A stretch of DNA of 64,000 nucleotides from Glaciimonas sp. PCH181. Its GTDB lineage: Bacteria > Pseudomonadota > Gammaproteobacteria > Burkholderiales > Burkholderiaceae_D. The position numbers were made by a program, and so were the translations under genes. Below, piece after piece: positions 10,973 to 20,391 of this stretch. Positions within the stretch are counted from its first letter, which is position 1. Each line of letters starts with the position of its first letter. The notes below the pieces were generated by a model. It was not told where the DNA came from, did not search any database, and was given only the letters and a program-made list of their open reading frames with translations. The DNA is taken from assembly GCF_003056055.1 (NCBI RefSeq), contig NZ_PYFP01000001.1:1-64000 (forward strand), given 5' to 3'.

Positions 10973-11983
10973 TCAGGTCTGATCAATTTTGACCGCGACA
11001 ACCCGATTGCGTCCTGCGTGCTTGGCCTGATATAGCGAAAGATCGGCGGCAGCGATCAGGGCTGCCGAGCTGCTGGTTGTCCATGCCTTCGCGGTGGCCG
11101 CGCCGATACTGACAGTCACAAACTTGTCCATCCCCTGCGTGCCGGATATCTGTAGTTGTTCTACGGAAGTGCGGATACGTTCGGCGACTACTTTGGCACC
11201 TTCTACGGAGACATCCGGCAGAATGACGGCGAACTCCTCGCCGCCATAGCGCGCCACCAGATCGCCGGGGCGCAGGGGTGCGGTGGCCATCGCTTTTGCG
11301 ACGCGTTTAAGACATTCATCGCCCGCCTGGTGGCCGTAGTTGTCGTTATAGTCTTTAAAATGATCCACATCCACCATCAGCAATGTCAGCGTTGTGCCAT
11401 CGCGGACTGCCCGATCCCATTCGGTTTGCAGTGCAGCATCGAAAGTGCGTCGATTTGCAATACCGGTCAATCCATCTTGTGTCGCCAGTTCTTGTAATGC
11501 GCGTTGGGCTTCCTTTTGCACGGTCATGTCACGCAATGTTTCGACCACTGCAATCAGGTTGCCGCCATCGTCATAGATCGGACCGGCATCGATAGCAAGA
11601 TAGAGTCGGTTGCCAACCTGTGGCATCACGCACCAGTTTTCTGCATACAGGCCTTTGCTGGTTTCGGTGATATTTTTATGTTGCTTGTATTGCATATAAA
11701 GTTCGGAAACATCTTTGGCGCGTTCTCGCACGATCAGATCGGCAAGGCACGGTCGCGGGGCGCTGTAGAAGCCGCGCCAGTGGTCCGAAGTGCCGATGAC
11801 CTCCGACGCCGGTATGCCAGTGAGGCGTTCGCAGGCAATATTCCAGACTACGACCTTGCATTGCGGATCTAGTACAAATGTCGGTAAAACCAAGTGCTGC
11901 ATGAGGCGAATCGCAAAATTACGCTCTTTTTCAGTCTCCGCGGAAATGATCGGGTGGTGCTGATGAGATGTATTTTTTTTCAT
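10973..11983 (-). CDS. Diguanylate cyclase with PAS sensor domain
   Basis: Makes cyclic di-GMP from two GTP, controlling the switch between motile and attached life. Residues ~24-160 are a PAS domain (LVLPTFVLDPQCKVVVWNIACERLTG...GNLIAVVETLRDMT). The GGDEF domain follows (160-330), with the active-site motif GGEEF at 247-251 and DVDHFKDYND at 205-214. The product-inhibition I-site RPGD (238-241) sits exactly five residues before GGEEF, so feedback inhibition is expected. There are no membrane segments and no EAL domain. It is 336 residues and a single gene on the minus strand, convergent with the kinase. Confidence 0.95.
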   Translation of the reverse strand: MKKNTSHQHHPIISAETEKERNFAIRLMQHLVLPTFVLDPQCKVVVWNIACERLTGIPASEVIGTSDHWRGFYSAPRPCLADLIVRERAKDVSELYMQYKQHKNITETSKGLYAENWCVMPQVGNRLYLAIDAGPIYDDGGNLIAVVETLRDMTVQKEAQRALQELATQDGLTGIANRRTFDAALQTEWDRAVRDGTTLTLLMVDVDHFKDYNDNYGHQAGDECLKRVAKAMATAPLRPGDLVARYGGEEFAVILPDVSVEGAKVVAERIRTSVEQLQISGTQGMDKFVTVSIGAATAKAWTTSSSAALIAAADLSLYQAKHAGRNRVVAVKIDQT

Positions 11984-12300
11984 GAAGTCTCGTTGGTAGC
12001 TGTTAGGTTAGTTAGCCGGTACTGGCAGTATGCGCAGTTATTCAACAGATATGGACGAAAATTGCATTTCGACATCAACAATACCGCAAAGGAAATATAT
12101 TGCAATTCGCAGCGCACCAAATAAGCGCGGTTGCGCCAGTTCTTTTCTGCGGTGCCGAAATGATTGATCAAAATATAGGGGATATATAAGCGAACGATCC
12201 GCCCAGCAAATACGCCGGAAGGATTTCACCCGTTTCGGCTATACTTTTAGCCCCCATTCGATTTATTGCCATCCCATTTCTCCCAGAAGGATTTTTCAAC
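11984..12300. other. Intergenic region between divergent genes
   Basis: About 317 bases separate the diguanylate cyclase (leftward) and ydfG (rightward). Both promoters must lie here. No RNA gene or strong hairpin stands out. The last 20 bases contain AGAAGGA, the ribosome site for ydfG. Confidence 0.5.
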
Positions 12301-13050
12301 ATGATCATTTTGATTACCGGTGCAACAGCAGGCTTTGGCGCGGAAATGACGCGTAAATTTGTAAAAAATGGCCATAAAGTGATTGCAACGGGCCGCCGTA
12401 AAGAGCGTCTTGATAGTCTGGTTGCCGAATTAGGCAACGCAGTATTGCCTGTTGTAATGGATGTGACCGACAAAAAGACGACTCAGGCGGCGTTGGACGC
12501 TTTGCCTGCCGAATGGCAAGAAATTGATGTGCTGGTGAATAATGCCGGTTTAGCATTGGGCACTGAAACTGCGCAGCAAGCATTGCTGGAAGATTGGGAG
12601 ACCATGATTGCTACCAATTGCCAGGGTTTAGTTACCATCACCCGCCTGGTTTTGCCGGGCATGGTTGCGCGCGGACGCGGAACAGTGATCAATCTTGGTT
12701 CTGTCGCCGGTGTGCATCCTTATCCGGGTGGGAACGTCTATGGCGCGACTAAAGCCTTCGTTAAGCAATTTACGCTGAATTTACGCGCTGATTTGGTTGG
12801 CACCGGGGTCCGTGCAACTGATCTCGCGCCGGGTTTATGTGGTGGTACGGAGTTCTCAAACGTCCGCTATCGCGGCAATGACGATGCAGCGGCTAAAGTC
12901 TATGAGGGCACGCAACCGCTGACCGCAGAAGATATCGCTGATACGGCGTATTGGATTGCGACGTTGCCAGCGCATATTAATATCAATCGTATTGAAATGA
13001 TGCCGACTTGTCAGGGGTTTGCTGGATTGGCGATTAAACGTAGCACTTAA
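12301..13050 (+). CDS. ydfG: NADP-dependent 3-hydroxy acid dehydrogenase, YdfG type (SDR)
   Basis: A classical short-chain dehydrogenase of 249 residues, the family length. The cofactor loop is TGATAGFG (6-13), the arginine pair TGRRKERL fits NADP preference, then VLVNNAG, the catalytic Ser in NLGSVAGVHPYPGG, and YGATK with the catalytic Tyr and Lys. YdfG enzymes oxidise L-allo-threonine, L-serine and 3-hydroxy acids, and may act on malonic semialdehyde. The whole length reads like YdfG. The ATG follows AGAAGGA by 10 bases. It is a single gene followed by a terminator, with no neighbour that suggests a special substrate. Confidence 0.9.
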   Translation: MIILITGATAGFGAEMTRKFVKNGHKVIATGRRKERLDSLVAELGNAVLPVVMDVTDKKTTQAALDALPAEWQEIDVLVNNAGLALGTETAQQALLEDWETMIATNCQGLVTITRLVLPGMVARGRGTVINLGSVAGVHPYPGGNVYGATKAFVKQFTLNLRADLVGTGVRATDLAPGLCGGTEFSNVRYRGNDDAAAKVYEGTQPLTAEDIADTAYWIATLPAHININRIEMMPTCQGFAGLAIKRST

Positions 13051-13118
13051 ATTATTTAGCGGGCCGGAGGCGAGACGACTAAACATCGTTGGCGCGCGAC
13101 GGTTAGTTATTTTCTGGT

Positions 13119-13158
13119 GAAAAAATGCCCTGTTCTGAAAAGAATCGGGGCATTTTTT
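13119..13158 (+). terminator. Bidirectional terminator between ydfG and the carboxypeptidase gene
   Basis: AAAAAATGCCC and GGGGCATTTTTTT form a stem with a loop of about 17 bases. T-tracts on either strand make it suitable for both convergent transcripts. Confidence 0.75.
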
Positions 13159-13234
13159 TATGTGGTTACTGCCAGTACAAACTAGTTGAATAATGCAAAA
13201 AAATGCAAACGTCAGTATCCAAACGCTGTGCCAA

Positions 13235-14407
13235 TTAATGTTTCATTAACCCGTCAATGGTGTTGTTAGCCCACAGCCATGCTGCATCGAACAGGCGTGA
13301 AAAAATATTCGCTTGGGCGACATTCTCCAGCGCAACAATCGGTCGGGTGAGCATCACTGTATCGTCCACGGTCACCTTAATCTGACCAAGCTTATTGCCT
13401 TCTGCTATAGGGGCAAATAGTGGAACGTTCATTTCAATAACTTGCTTCACCTTCTTCGATTGTCCTTTTGGAACGGTCACATACAGGTCTTCCAGAAAGC
13501 CCGCTTTTACCTGCTTTTCTTTGCCTTTCCAAACCTTCGGTGTGGCAACGATATCGCGGGGTCCATACAATTTTATGGTGTCAAAGTTCTGATAGCCCCA
13601 TTGCAATAGTCTTGCGCTTTCTTGTGCCCGACTATTGCCAGACTTGGCTCCCAGCACGACGGCAATCAGGCGTCTGTTGCCCGATCCGTTGGCGCGGTTG
13701 GCGCTGGCAATCAGGCTATAGCCTGATTCCGCCGTGTGTCCGGTTTTTATGCCATCCACTCCGGCGTCCGTGGACAATAATTGATTGCGATTGGGTTGTG
13801 TAATTTTGTTATAGGTAAATGATTTGACTGAATAGATTTTGTAGCACTCCGGATAATCTTCCACTACATGTGTGGCTAAAGTTGCCAGGTCGCGCGCGGT
13901 GGAATAGTTGTCAGGATTTGGCAGGCCGTGCGAATTGGCAAAGTGGGTATCCTTTAAACCGAAGATATTTGCCGTGCTGTTCATTTGCGCGACAAAGGTA
14001 TCTTCCGTGCCAGAAATTGCCTCCGCCATAGCGACCGCAGCATCATTTCCAGATTGAACGATCAATCCGTATAGCAGATCTTGAATGCTGACTGGCGTGC
14101 CCGGCTCGATGAACATCTTGGACCCATCGCGGTCAACTTTCCATGCGCGGTTGGAGACATTCACCATTTGATTCAGTGCAATTTTTTTATCCTGAATGGC
14201 TGCACACGCCAGATAACCCGTCATTAATTTGACCAGCGAGGCTGGCTGTACCCGAACATCGGCATCCTGCGAGGCAAGCACATGATTACTATTTGTGTCG
14301 AGTAATAACCACGATTTTGCCGTCAATGTAGGAGTGGTCGGGGTTTGGGTGCAAGCCGCCGAGAGAGCAAAAAAATTCAGGATGAGGATCGCTGAAATTC
14401 TTTTCAT
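13235..14407 (-). CDS. dacA: D-alanyl-D-alanine carboxypeptidase (PBP5/PBP6 type)
   Basis: A periplasmic serine enzyme that trims the terminal D-Ala from peptidoglycan stem peptides. It is 390 residues with an N-terminal signal peptide (MKRISAILILNFFALSAAC). The three penicillin-binding motifs are SLVK (57-60, Ser57 nucleophile), SGN (119-121) and KTG (221-223). The PBP5 C-terminal beta-domain follows (about 290-360), then an amphipathic tail (IFSRLFDAAWLWANNTIDGL) that would lie on the inner membrane. The Cys at position 19 is not preceded by a good lipobox, so a lipoprotein is unlikely. It stands alone on the minus strand. Confidence 0.93.
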   Translation of the reverse strand: MKRISAILILNFFALSAACTQTPTTPTLTAKSWLLLDTNSNHVLASQDADVRVQPASLVKLMTGYLACAAIQDKKIALNQMVNVSNRAWKVDRDGSKMFIEPGTPVSIQDLLYGLIVQSGNDAAVAMAEAISGTEDTFVAQMNSTANIFGLKDTHFANSHGLPNPDNYSTARDLATLATHVVEDYPECYKIYSVKSFTYNKITQPNRNQLLSTDAGVDGIKTGHTAESGYSLIASANRANGSGNRRLIAVVLGAKSGNSRAQESARLLQWGYQNFDTIKLYGPRDIVATPKVWKGKEKQVKAGFLEDLYVTVPKGQSKKVKQVIEMNVPLFAPIAEGNKLGQIKVTVDDTVMLTRPIVALENVAQANIFSRLFDAAWLWANNTIDGLMKH

Positions 14408-14758
14408 TTATTCCTCCAAATTTGCTGATGTAAATGCTGCAGATCAGGTAACTGGCGCGCTGAATAAATCGTTGTTTATGACTAATATTGTAATAGCTTG
14501 GTATTTAGATAATGCACCAAAAGGGCGGTAGCGGCTAGCGCCATGATGGATTAAGTAGGACAGTTAATGGTTTTTATTCATGGCGCATAGCCAGAGGTCA
14601 GTCGTTTTCTGCTGCGTGTATCTAAAAGCACAGAGAATTGGCTTGGCGTTGCTAATCATTTGTAACAATTGCTGCAATGATGAATAAAAACCAACCTTGC
14701 CCATGATCTAACGATAACATTGAACCCTTTTCAATCGCTAACCCACGTAGAGACAAAT
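14408..14758. other. Intergenic region with divergent promoters
   Basis: About 350 bases between dacA (leftward) and the DUF4337 gene (rightward). No gene, RNA or strong repeat is recognised. An in-frame TTG at 14720 could extend the next gene but lacks support. Confidence 0.5.
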
Positions 14759-15328
14759 ATGGAAGAAGAATACGAAGTGCCTAGCCCGCACGAGCACGCA
14801 ATCGAAGAAGCTGTGGAGAAGGAGCGCGATGGATTAGCGCAGAAAGTGGCGCTGATGACGGCGATTTTGGCGACCATCGGTGCGCTGGTCAGTTATCAAA
14901 GCGGCACGGCGCAAAATGAAGCGATGTTTTTAAAGAATCAAAGCATTTTGAAGCAGGCTGAGGCTAGCGATCAATGGGCTTTTTATCAGTCGAAGTCGAC
15001 TAAAAGTCATCTCGACGAAGCTGTGGCTGCGTTGACCGAAAACACCGATTTGAAAGCGCGTTATCTGGCAGATCGCGATAAACAGGATAAGCAGAAGGCG
15101 GAAATAAAAACTGAAGCCGAGAAGCTTCAGGCCGAATCGCGCAAGCTTGGTGAGGAATCCGAGGCAAAACTGCGACCGCATGAGCGCCTGGCGCTGGGGA
15201 TGACATTTATTCAGATCGCCGTAGCGTTAGCGGCAATTACAGTGCTGACAAGAAGGCGGTGGTTGATTTGGGGCTCGGTGATTTCGGCAGCGATTGGGAT
15301 TATTTGTTCCGCGACAGCTTTTCTTTGA
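14759..15328 (+). CDS. DUF4337 family membrane protein
   Basis: 189 residues from the chosen ATG (MEEEYEVPSPHEHAIEEA), a typical start for this family. One membrane segment lies near the N-terminus (KVALMTAILATIGALVSYQSG). A long charged coiled-coil region follows (about 75-150, rich in Lys, Glu and Ala). Two more hydrophobic segments close the protein (MTFIQIAVALAAITVL, then WLIWGSVISAAIGIICSATAFL). The function of the family is unknown. A TTG 13 codons upstream gives a longer frame but no ribosome site. It is a single gene. Confidence 0.82.
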   Translation: MEEEYEVPSPHEHAIEEAVEKERDGLAQKVALMTAILATIGALVSYQSGTAQNEAMFLKNQSILKQAEASDQWAFYQSKSTKSHLDEAVAALTENTDLKARYLADRDKQDKQKAEIKTEAEKLQAESRKLGEESEAKLRPHERLALGMTFIQIAVALAAITVLTRRRWLIWGSVISAAIGIICSATAFL

Positions 15329-15711
15329 GGCAGGACTTGAAAGTCGACGCTGTACTTATAGCAATAAAGGACAGCAACACAGGGCAGCGGCAGAAGTATT
15401 TGCAGCTGAGTCGTTACCAACCGCAGCAGAAAGGGAAACATTGATGTTGCGGTGTTATTTTTATGGTCATGGCGCGGTCATATAGCGCATGTACCATCCT
15501 GTTTGTCGATTAGCGGACACTCTTGGTAAAACATCTTCCTCGTCGCGAGAGTTGATTTTACTGAGTGCTTTCGGCGTCACAGGTTTGCCGATAGCCTCGA
15601 TCATCGGCACCAAATTCCACAAATTAATGAAGAGTGTAAGCGGGGCCACTGACAGGCTTCCCTGGAATGAATTCAGCCCGCGATGGACATCGGCGGGCTG
15701 TTGGGTGCTAG
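15329..15711. other. Stretch without a supported gene
   Basis: About 380 bases. A minus-strand frame at 15467-15649 has an inner Met start giving a 45-residue peptide (MIEAIGKPVTPKALSKINSR...), but it shows no known domain or ribosome site. An inverted repeat CAGCCCG...CGGGCTG at 15674-15700 lies just past the end of the next minus-strand gene and could help terminate it, though there is no T-tract. Confidence 0.4.
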
Positions 15712-15930
15712 CTAGACTCTGAAGATTCTTTCGCTAGTATGAACAATTTCAAATTTTGTTTCTGATAATTGCGTCAGCGCCCGCCCGTCAGATAATTGAT
15801 AACTTTTGGGACCTGGCAGTTCGTTAACTTCACCGTTAGCTGATGATGCGGTGATCGGACTTTGATACACGTGCACGTGATAGCAGTCGCCGGTTGCGCC
15901 TTTGGCATCGAATTTATAGACCAAATCCAT
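15712..15930 (-). CDS. Small hypothetical protein
   Basis: A 72-residue protein of unknown function (MDLVYKFDAKGATGDCYHVH...). The start is chosen because AAGGAGA lies 9 bases before this ATG; the frame also opens 13 codons further upstream without such a site. The N-terminal half is beta-rich with a DCYHVHVYQS stretch, and the C-terminus is charged and soluble. No signal peptide, membrane segment or known motif is seen. The good ribosome site and balanced composition argue that it is real. It is monocistronic on the minus strand. Confidence 0.6.
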   Translation of the reverse strand: MDLVYKFDAKGATGDCYHVHVYQSPITASSANGEVNELPGPKSYQLSDGRALTQLSETKFEIVHTSERIFRV

Positions 15931-16169
15931 AGGGAGTCTCCTTTTGGTTGCGGATTGAATATCCGTCATAACAATAGCAGATTTGAATAATTTTCTGGCG
16001 CATCTTTTATTAATGGCGCCTTTATTATTTGCGGATATTTCACGCTAATCAAACGCCGGGCTAATGCGTATGCGGCTTGCATTAAGCTTGCAATAGCTTC
16101 GACGCAAGCACTATTCGGCCGGATCTTGCGTATTGATTACGCCAGCCTCGTCAGGACGAAATTGATCGC

Positions 16170-16202
16170 CCAAAAACAAAAGCCCAGCTGCTGGCTGGGC
16201 TT
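16170..16202 (-). terminator. Terminator of the HiPIP gene
   Basis: On the minus strand AAGCCCAGC and GCTGGGCTT form a 9-bp stem with a short loop, followed by TTGTTTTTG. It lies about 40 bases after the HiPIP stop codon. Confidence 0.8.
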
Positions 16203-16241
16203 GGTCTTGCTGCAACAAGCAGCAAACCGGGGAATTCCCGA

Positions 16242-16556
16242 TTATGCTTTTTTTGAATACGCGCTACACCATCCGGTTGTTGCTACCATTTTTCCTGCAA
16301 AAAGTGGGCATCCACCCGTGGCATCGCCAGCTTTGCCTTGAAACAGCGCGCAATTGCCGCATTGCTGCGCCGCGGTATGGTTAGGATATTTGGTCTTGTC
16401 GATTTTGGTCGTATCGTGTTTGTAACCTAGCGCGACTGCTTGCGGATTTGCCTCATCTAATTTTGCTGCCTGCGCGCGTGCGCCGATTGCAACGCCCATT
16501 GCAGATGCTGCCGCGATCTGGGAGATACTCTTCAAAAATATTCTACGATTACTCAT
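16242..16556 (-). CDS. High-potential iron-sulfur protein (HiPIP), Tat-exported
   Basis: A periplasmic [4Fe-4S] electron carrier, 104 residues. The signal peptide has a twin-arginine motif (NRRIFLKS, 3-10) and a hydrophobic region ending near ARA-QA, as expected for a protein exported with its cluster. The mature part has the four cluster cysteines C66, C69, C83 and C97, spaced C-x2-C-x13-C-x13-C, and the aromatic and glycine residues typical of HiPIPs (YPNHTAAQQCGNCALFQG). HiPIPs donate electrons to reaction centres, terminal oxidases or denitrification enzymes. No such partner is adjacent. It is a single gene with its own terminator. Confidence 0.93.
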   Translation of the reverse strand: MSNRRIFLKSISQIAAASAMGVAIGARAQAAKLDEANPQAVALGYKHDTTKIDKTKYPNHTAAQQCGNCALFQGKAGDATGGCPLFAGKMVATTGWCSAYSKKA

Positions 16557-16839
16557 GTGTGCTCCGTTTTTGGGGTTATGGGGACGGTACCTCTACCGTG
16601 GACAGGGATCGTAGCACGGGCCTATCCTGCGCGTATTTTTTTGACTATCTTTATTACTTTTTGGTCCGTGGTTGCCTATCAGAGACGACATTTAATCGCC
16701 TTATGTTGCCGGTTCGCATCAATTGCACCTCAATTCGCCCTTCACGCCATAAATACGCGATTTCACAGAATAAACTGTGCGCTAAATTGCCACCGCACGT
16801 GTTGATTTGCTAAACTCCCGGCTTTATCGAGGAGCTCGC

Positions 16840-17103
16840 ATGACCGATGTCACCAATGTCACGAATGTCACCAATGCCGTCCCCATTCCAGATATGCCAA
16901 CGGATAGCTTTAACCCGGAATTCGTGGTTATTTGCCGCGATATCGGTTATGAAGTGGGGCTGTCGCTAAAGCCGGAACGTAAGGCGCAATTATTTACCGC
17001 TCTGGCCGATTTGAATGAGCTGGCGCTGGAGTTGCGTAGCAGTACCGACAATCCAAGCCTGAATGGGTTTCTGGATGGGGTAATCACCGCACTTGAAGGA
17101 TGA
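16840..17103 (+). CDS. Small hypothetical protein
   Basis: 87 residues from the ATG at 16840, chosen for the GAGGAG ribosome site 7 bases upstream; the frame itself opens 11 codons earlier. The N-terminus carries a three-fold TNV repeat (MTDVTNVTNVTN) encoded by near-identical codons GTCACSAAT, so it may vary by slippage. The rest is helical and acidic (KAQLFTALADLNELALELR...), soluble, with no known domain. Function unknown. Confidence 0.65.
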   Translation: MTDVTNVTNVTNAVPIPDMPTDSFNPEFVVICRDIGYEVGLSLKPERKAQLFTALADLNELALELRSSTDNPSLNGFLDGVITALEG

Positions 17104-17252
17104 TGTAAGAATTTAGGGGAATTTAATACTTATGCAGCCAACGCAGCTAAAAAATACCGTTCAGTGCGGCGGATCTGGGTGGCAACGGTATTAAATATTT
17201 TACACGGCGACGGGAATGCAATTGTTTGCACTATAAGGCGGAGACAAGGGGA

Positions 17253-17687
17253 ATGGGCGTTACAAAATTTCAAGGCAATGCGGCAGTCGATGTCGTATCT
17301 CGCCAGTATAAAAATAATGGTGAAATGAATTCGGGCGGGAAAAGTGCCGTATCGGATCAAGCCAATGCCGGTATTTTCGATGCCCAACGTATCGATACCG
17401 CGGGTATAGCCGATCCAGATCGCGAATGGGAACGCCGCAAGTGGATGTTGCAAATGGGGACGATAGTCTTGATGGGAATTAGCGGGCTCGGCCTGCATTT
17501 CTTCTTAAAGACGATTCCAAGAACATCTGTTGTCGAGGCAACTTCCTCTGCCGTATTTGACAAGGATTGTAAGCAAATCGATCAGTCATATTCCAGTGGT
17601 GCTGGTGTTGACACGACGAATGCGGCGACGCAGGCGTGTTTAGCGCAGCGTGCGCTGGAACAAAATCGGTCTTTTAACGAAAAATAA
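17253..17687 (+). CDS. Hypothetical membrane protein
   Basis: About 144 residues from ATG 17253; a TTG at 17226 or an ATG at 17325 are alternatives, and none has a clean ribosome site. A basic stretch (REWERRKWMLQ) precedes one membrane helix (MGTIVLMGISGLGLHFFL), after which the C-terminal part carries two cysteines (DKDCKQID and TQACLAQ) that could pair in the periplasm. The arrangement predicts a cytoplasmic N-terminus. The function is unknown and no family is recognised. It stands between two unrelated genes. Confidence 0.55.
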   Translation: MGVTKFQGNAAVDVVSRQYKNNGEMNSGGKSAVSDQANAGIFDAQRIDTAGIADPDREWERRKWMLQMGTIVLMGISGLGLHFFLKTIPRTSVVEATSSAVFDKDCKQIDQSYSSGAGVDTTNAATQACLAQRALEQNRSFNEK

Positions 17688-17961
17688 CGACTACAGCGAC
17701 GAATTACGGCCTTTCTTTGATGTCCAATTGTCTTAACTTTCCGTTTGCTTGCAGTGGCAAACGGTACAAATGCGACAGTTGATGCGCGGGGTAGGTAAAA
17801 TACTTCCTTTATTTGCCCTTGAAACAGAGATTGCCGACCCCGCTTACGGGTCTTCTTTGCGCTGGTCGTCAACTGGATACGACAATTAAGGCTCATCAAA
17901 GGAATGTAGAGGAATGCAATTCTTCATATCGGATGCCGATATTCCGAATCCGTGAAAAGAA

Positions 17962-18660
17962 ATGAGAATGCAGAAAATTCGTTTAGCAGTATTCGGTGTT
18001 TTAATCGCGATGATCGCCGCATGCAGTACGCCCAACGGCGGCACTGCCCCTGCCGGACCCGGTTATTACACCGTCCAAAAGGGCGATACTTTATATAGTA
18101 TCGGCCGCAAATTTAATCAGAGTCATCGCAGTATCGCTAGTTGGAATAAACTTGCCGATGCAAACGGGATCGAAGTAGGCCAGGTTTTGCGGGTGGTACC
18201 ACCGGGCAGTGCTGGTGGCAATGCGACAGAAACAAAGACCCGTGCAGCCTCGACCCCATCGGTAACGCCATCGTCATCGCCTAAAGTTGAGGAAACCGGG
18301 ATTGACTGGATATGGCCAACGGATGGCGTAAAAACTGCCAGTTTCTCTGCCAAGAAAAAAGGTATCGAGATCGCTGGCCAGAGTGGGCAGCCGGTGCTGG
18401 CGGCGGCTAGTGGCAAGGTGATGTATGCCGGATCAGGAATACGCGGCTACGGGAATTTGTTAATCATTAAGCACACCGGCAGTTTGCTATCGGTGTATGC
18501 GCATAATAAGGTCATACTCGCCAAAGAAGGCCAGATGGTCAGTAAAGGTCAGCAGATCGCCGAAATGGGGAAATCCGATAGCAGCACCGTCAAGCTCTAT
18601 TTTGAGATTCGTCGTGATGGTAAGCCGATTGATCCGGCCGGGATATTTCCGGGGCGCTAA
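17962..18660 (+). CDS. nlpD: NlpD-like LysM/M23 lipoprotein, likely amidase activator
   Basis: An outer-membrane lipoprotein of 232 residues. The signal peptide ends in a lipobox (MIAAC, Cys21). A LysM domain (about 36-80, YYTVQKGDTLYSIGRKF) binds peptidoglycan. A low-complexity linker follows, then an M23/LytM domain (about 115-230) close to E. coli NlpD (RGYGNLLIIKH, YAHN). Zinc ligands are missing: KKGIEIAG replaces the HxGxDIA motif, and LYFEIR replaces LHFEIR. E. coli NlpD is likewise inactive and works by activating the amidase AmiC at division, so that role is inferred. Here rpoS and surE are not adjacent, unlike the usual surE-pcm-nlpD-rpoS order. Confidence 0.85.
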   Translation: MRMQKIRLAVFGVLIAMIAACSTPNGGTAPAGPGYYTVQKGDTLYSIGRKFNQSHRSIASWNKLADANGIEVGQVLRVVPPGSAGGNATETKTRAASTPSVTPSSSPKVEETGIDWIWPTDGVKTASFSAKKKGIEIAGQSGQPVLAAASGKVMYAGSGIRGYGNLLIIKHTGSLLSVYAHNKVILAKEGQMVSKGQQIAEMGKSDSSTVKLYFEIRRDGKPIDPAGIFPGR

Positions 18661-18774
18661 TTCGGGCGAGCGCAATAGCGGTGGTAGTGGCGCAAAATGA
18701 TGTGCTAACGTTAATGGTCTAAAATCACATCTGAACTGGATGCGATTACTTTCTTCTATGGGATTTGAATAGCG

Positions 18775-19224
18775 ATGAAAGTCTACAATTTGTGCTGCGA
18801 TCAAGATCATCGTTTTGAAGGCTGGTTTTCTTCGGAGCAGGATTTTCTATCGCAATCGGAACATCATCAAATCGCCTGCCCGACATGCGATAGCCCTACT
18901 ATTCGTAAATTGCCTTCTGCGCCGCATCTCAATTTGTCCCACGCAGCGGCGACCGGCGCATCAACGGCAAACCATGCGGCACGCGAGGATGTTGCGATGA
19001 AACAAAATGCAGCCTTTATGGAGATGGCGCATTACGTGATTAAAAATACGGAAGATGTCGGCGAGCGGTTTACAGAAGAAGCGCGCCGTATTCACTACAA
19101 AGAAGTCCCCACGCATGCGATACGCGGCATAGCCAGCGCCAGTCAGCGCGAAGAGTTGGCAGAGGAGGGGATTGATGTGGTGGAGCTGGCATTGCCGACA
19201 CGGTTGACGCAACCGCTGCAGTGA
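18775..19224 (+). CDS. DUF1178 family protein
   Basis: A 149-residue cytoplasmic protein of unknown function, recognised by MKVYNLCCDQDHRFEGWFSS and ACPTCDS. Four cysteines (7, 8, 35, 38) form a small zinc-ribbon-like N-terminus. The C-terminal part is helical (AFMEMAHYVIKNTEDVGERFTEEARRIHY), ending in the family hallmark RGIASASQREELAEEGIDVVELALP. DUF1178 genes are common in proteobacteria, but no function is established. It is monocistronic, with a long inverted repeat 40 bases downstream. Confidence 0.9.
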   Translation: MKVYNLCCDQDHRFEGWFSSEQDFLSQSEHHQIACPTCDSPTIRKLPSAPHLNLSHAAATGASTANHAAREDVAMKQNAAFMEMAHYVIKNTEDVGERFTEEARRIHYKEVPTHAIRGIASASQREELAEEGIDVVELALPTRLTQPLQ

Positions 19225-19262
19225 TACTGCTGCGAGAATTTGGTAGTCAGGTTATTAGATCG

Positions 19263-19305
19263 TTTAAACGCTAGGTGCTCTGTTAAAGGAGTACTTAGCG
19301 TTTAA
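19263..19305 (+). other. Long stem-loop downstream of the DUF1178 gene
   Basis: TTTAAACGCTAGGTGCTC pairs with GAGTACTTAGCGTTTAAA over 18 positions, two of them G-T wobbles on one strand, with an 8-base loop. No T-tract follows, so it may be a weak or factor-assisted terminator or an RNA-stabilising hairpin. Confidence 0.5.
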
Positions 19306-19489
19306 AGCATAGACAGAGACAAAAACATTTATAATTTAAGCGATAGTCATATCACGCCGCCCCTCATGAGATTGTTAGCATCATTTATCAGTGACTGACG
19401 ACCGTTCTTTAGGCGAGTTCAGTTCAGCGCTTGCAAAATTGAATGACGGCAATCAGTGGCGGCCAGTCGCCATAGGTCGTTAACGACCG

Positions 19490-20391
19490 AGGCTGTGTGA
19501 AAACGCATCCAGCTAGTAAACTATTTCCAGATTTGGCGATCACATACTTATCGTATAACTGATCGATGTTTCCGATGAAACGCTTTGTCCAAGGAAAGGA
19601 CCGGACAGCCGTCTTATCATCCTGGTGTACTGCTTAAAATCTACATTTATGGTTATCTCAACCGTGTTCAGTCCAGTTGCCGGTTGGAACCCGAGGCCCA
19701 ACGCAATATCGAAGTCATGTGGCTGACAAATCGCCTGATGCCAGACTTTAAGACGATTGCCGACTTTCGCAAGACCAATGGAGCAGCGATCAGCAAAGTC
19801 TGTCGACAGTTCGTTCTGCTTTGCCGTAACCTCGATCTGTTTGCCGATACCGATATTGCTATTGACGGCAGTAAGTTCAAAGCCGTCAACAATCGTGACA
19901 AAACTTTACTGACAAGAAGCTTCAAGTGCGTATCGAACAACTCGAATCCAACATTGCGCGCTATCTCGAGGAACTGGATCGTGCCGACCGCCGACCCGAA
20001 TCGGTTCCCGAAGCGCGGGTCGCGCATCTGAAAGAAAAAATTGCCTCCATCAAGAACAAGGTTGAAGAATTCCATGAAATTAACAAGCCACTGCAGCAGA
20101 CTCCTGACAAACAAATATCACTGACAGATCCGGATGCCAGGTTCATGGCCACAAGCGGGCGAGGCACTGGCATGGTGGGATATAACGTCCAAACGGCTGT
20201 CGACACTAAAAATCATCTGATCGTGTCGCATGAAGTGATTGATGTTAGTCATGATTGTACGCAGCTGGCGTCAATGTCGGCCCAAGCACAAGAGGCCTCT
20301 TTGATAAACGTGATTTCATTTATAACTCCCAAAATGACGAATACCATTGTCCGGCTGAGCAGGTAGCACCTTGGCGTTTTACTACTATCGA
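19490..20391 (+). pseudogene. IS1182-family transposase remnant
   Basis: The left end GGCTGTGTGAAAACGC (19491) resembles IS1182-type terminal repeats. MKRFVQGKD at 19576 is the family N-terminus, but the next ~60 codons are missing and the sequence jumps, with a frame change, to SYHPGVLLKIYIYGYLNRVQ and MWLTNRLMPDFKTIADFR. Further frameshifts near 19915 and 20270 split the protein; later parts are the coiled coil (EARVAHLKEKIASIKN), TGMVGYNVQTAVDTKNHLIV, and DEYHCPAEQVAPWRFTTIE. The right end is lost at about 20391, where unrelated sequence begins. The copy is dead. Confidence 0.85.
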
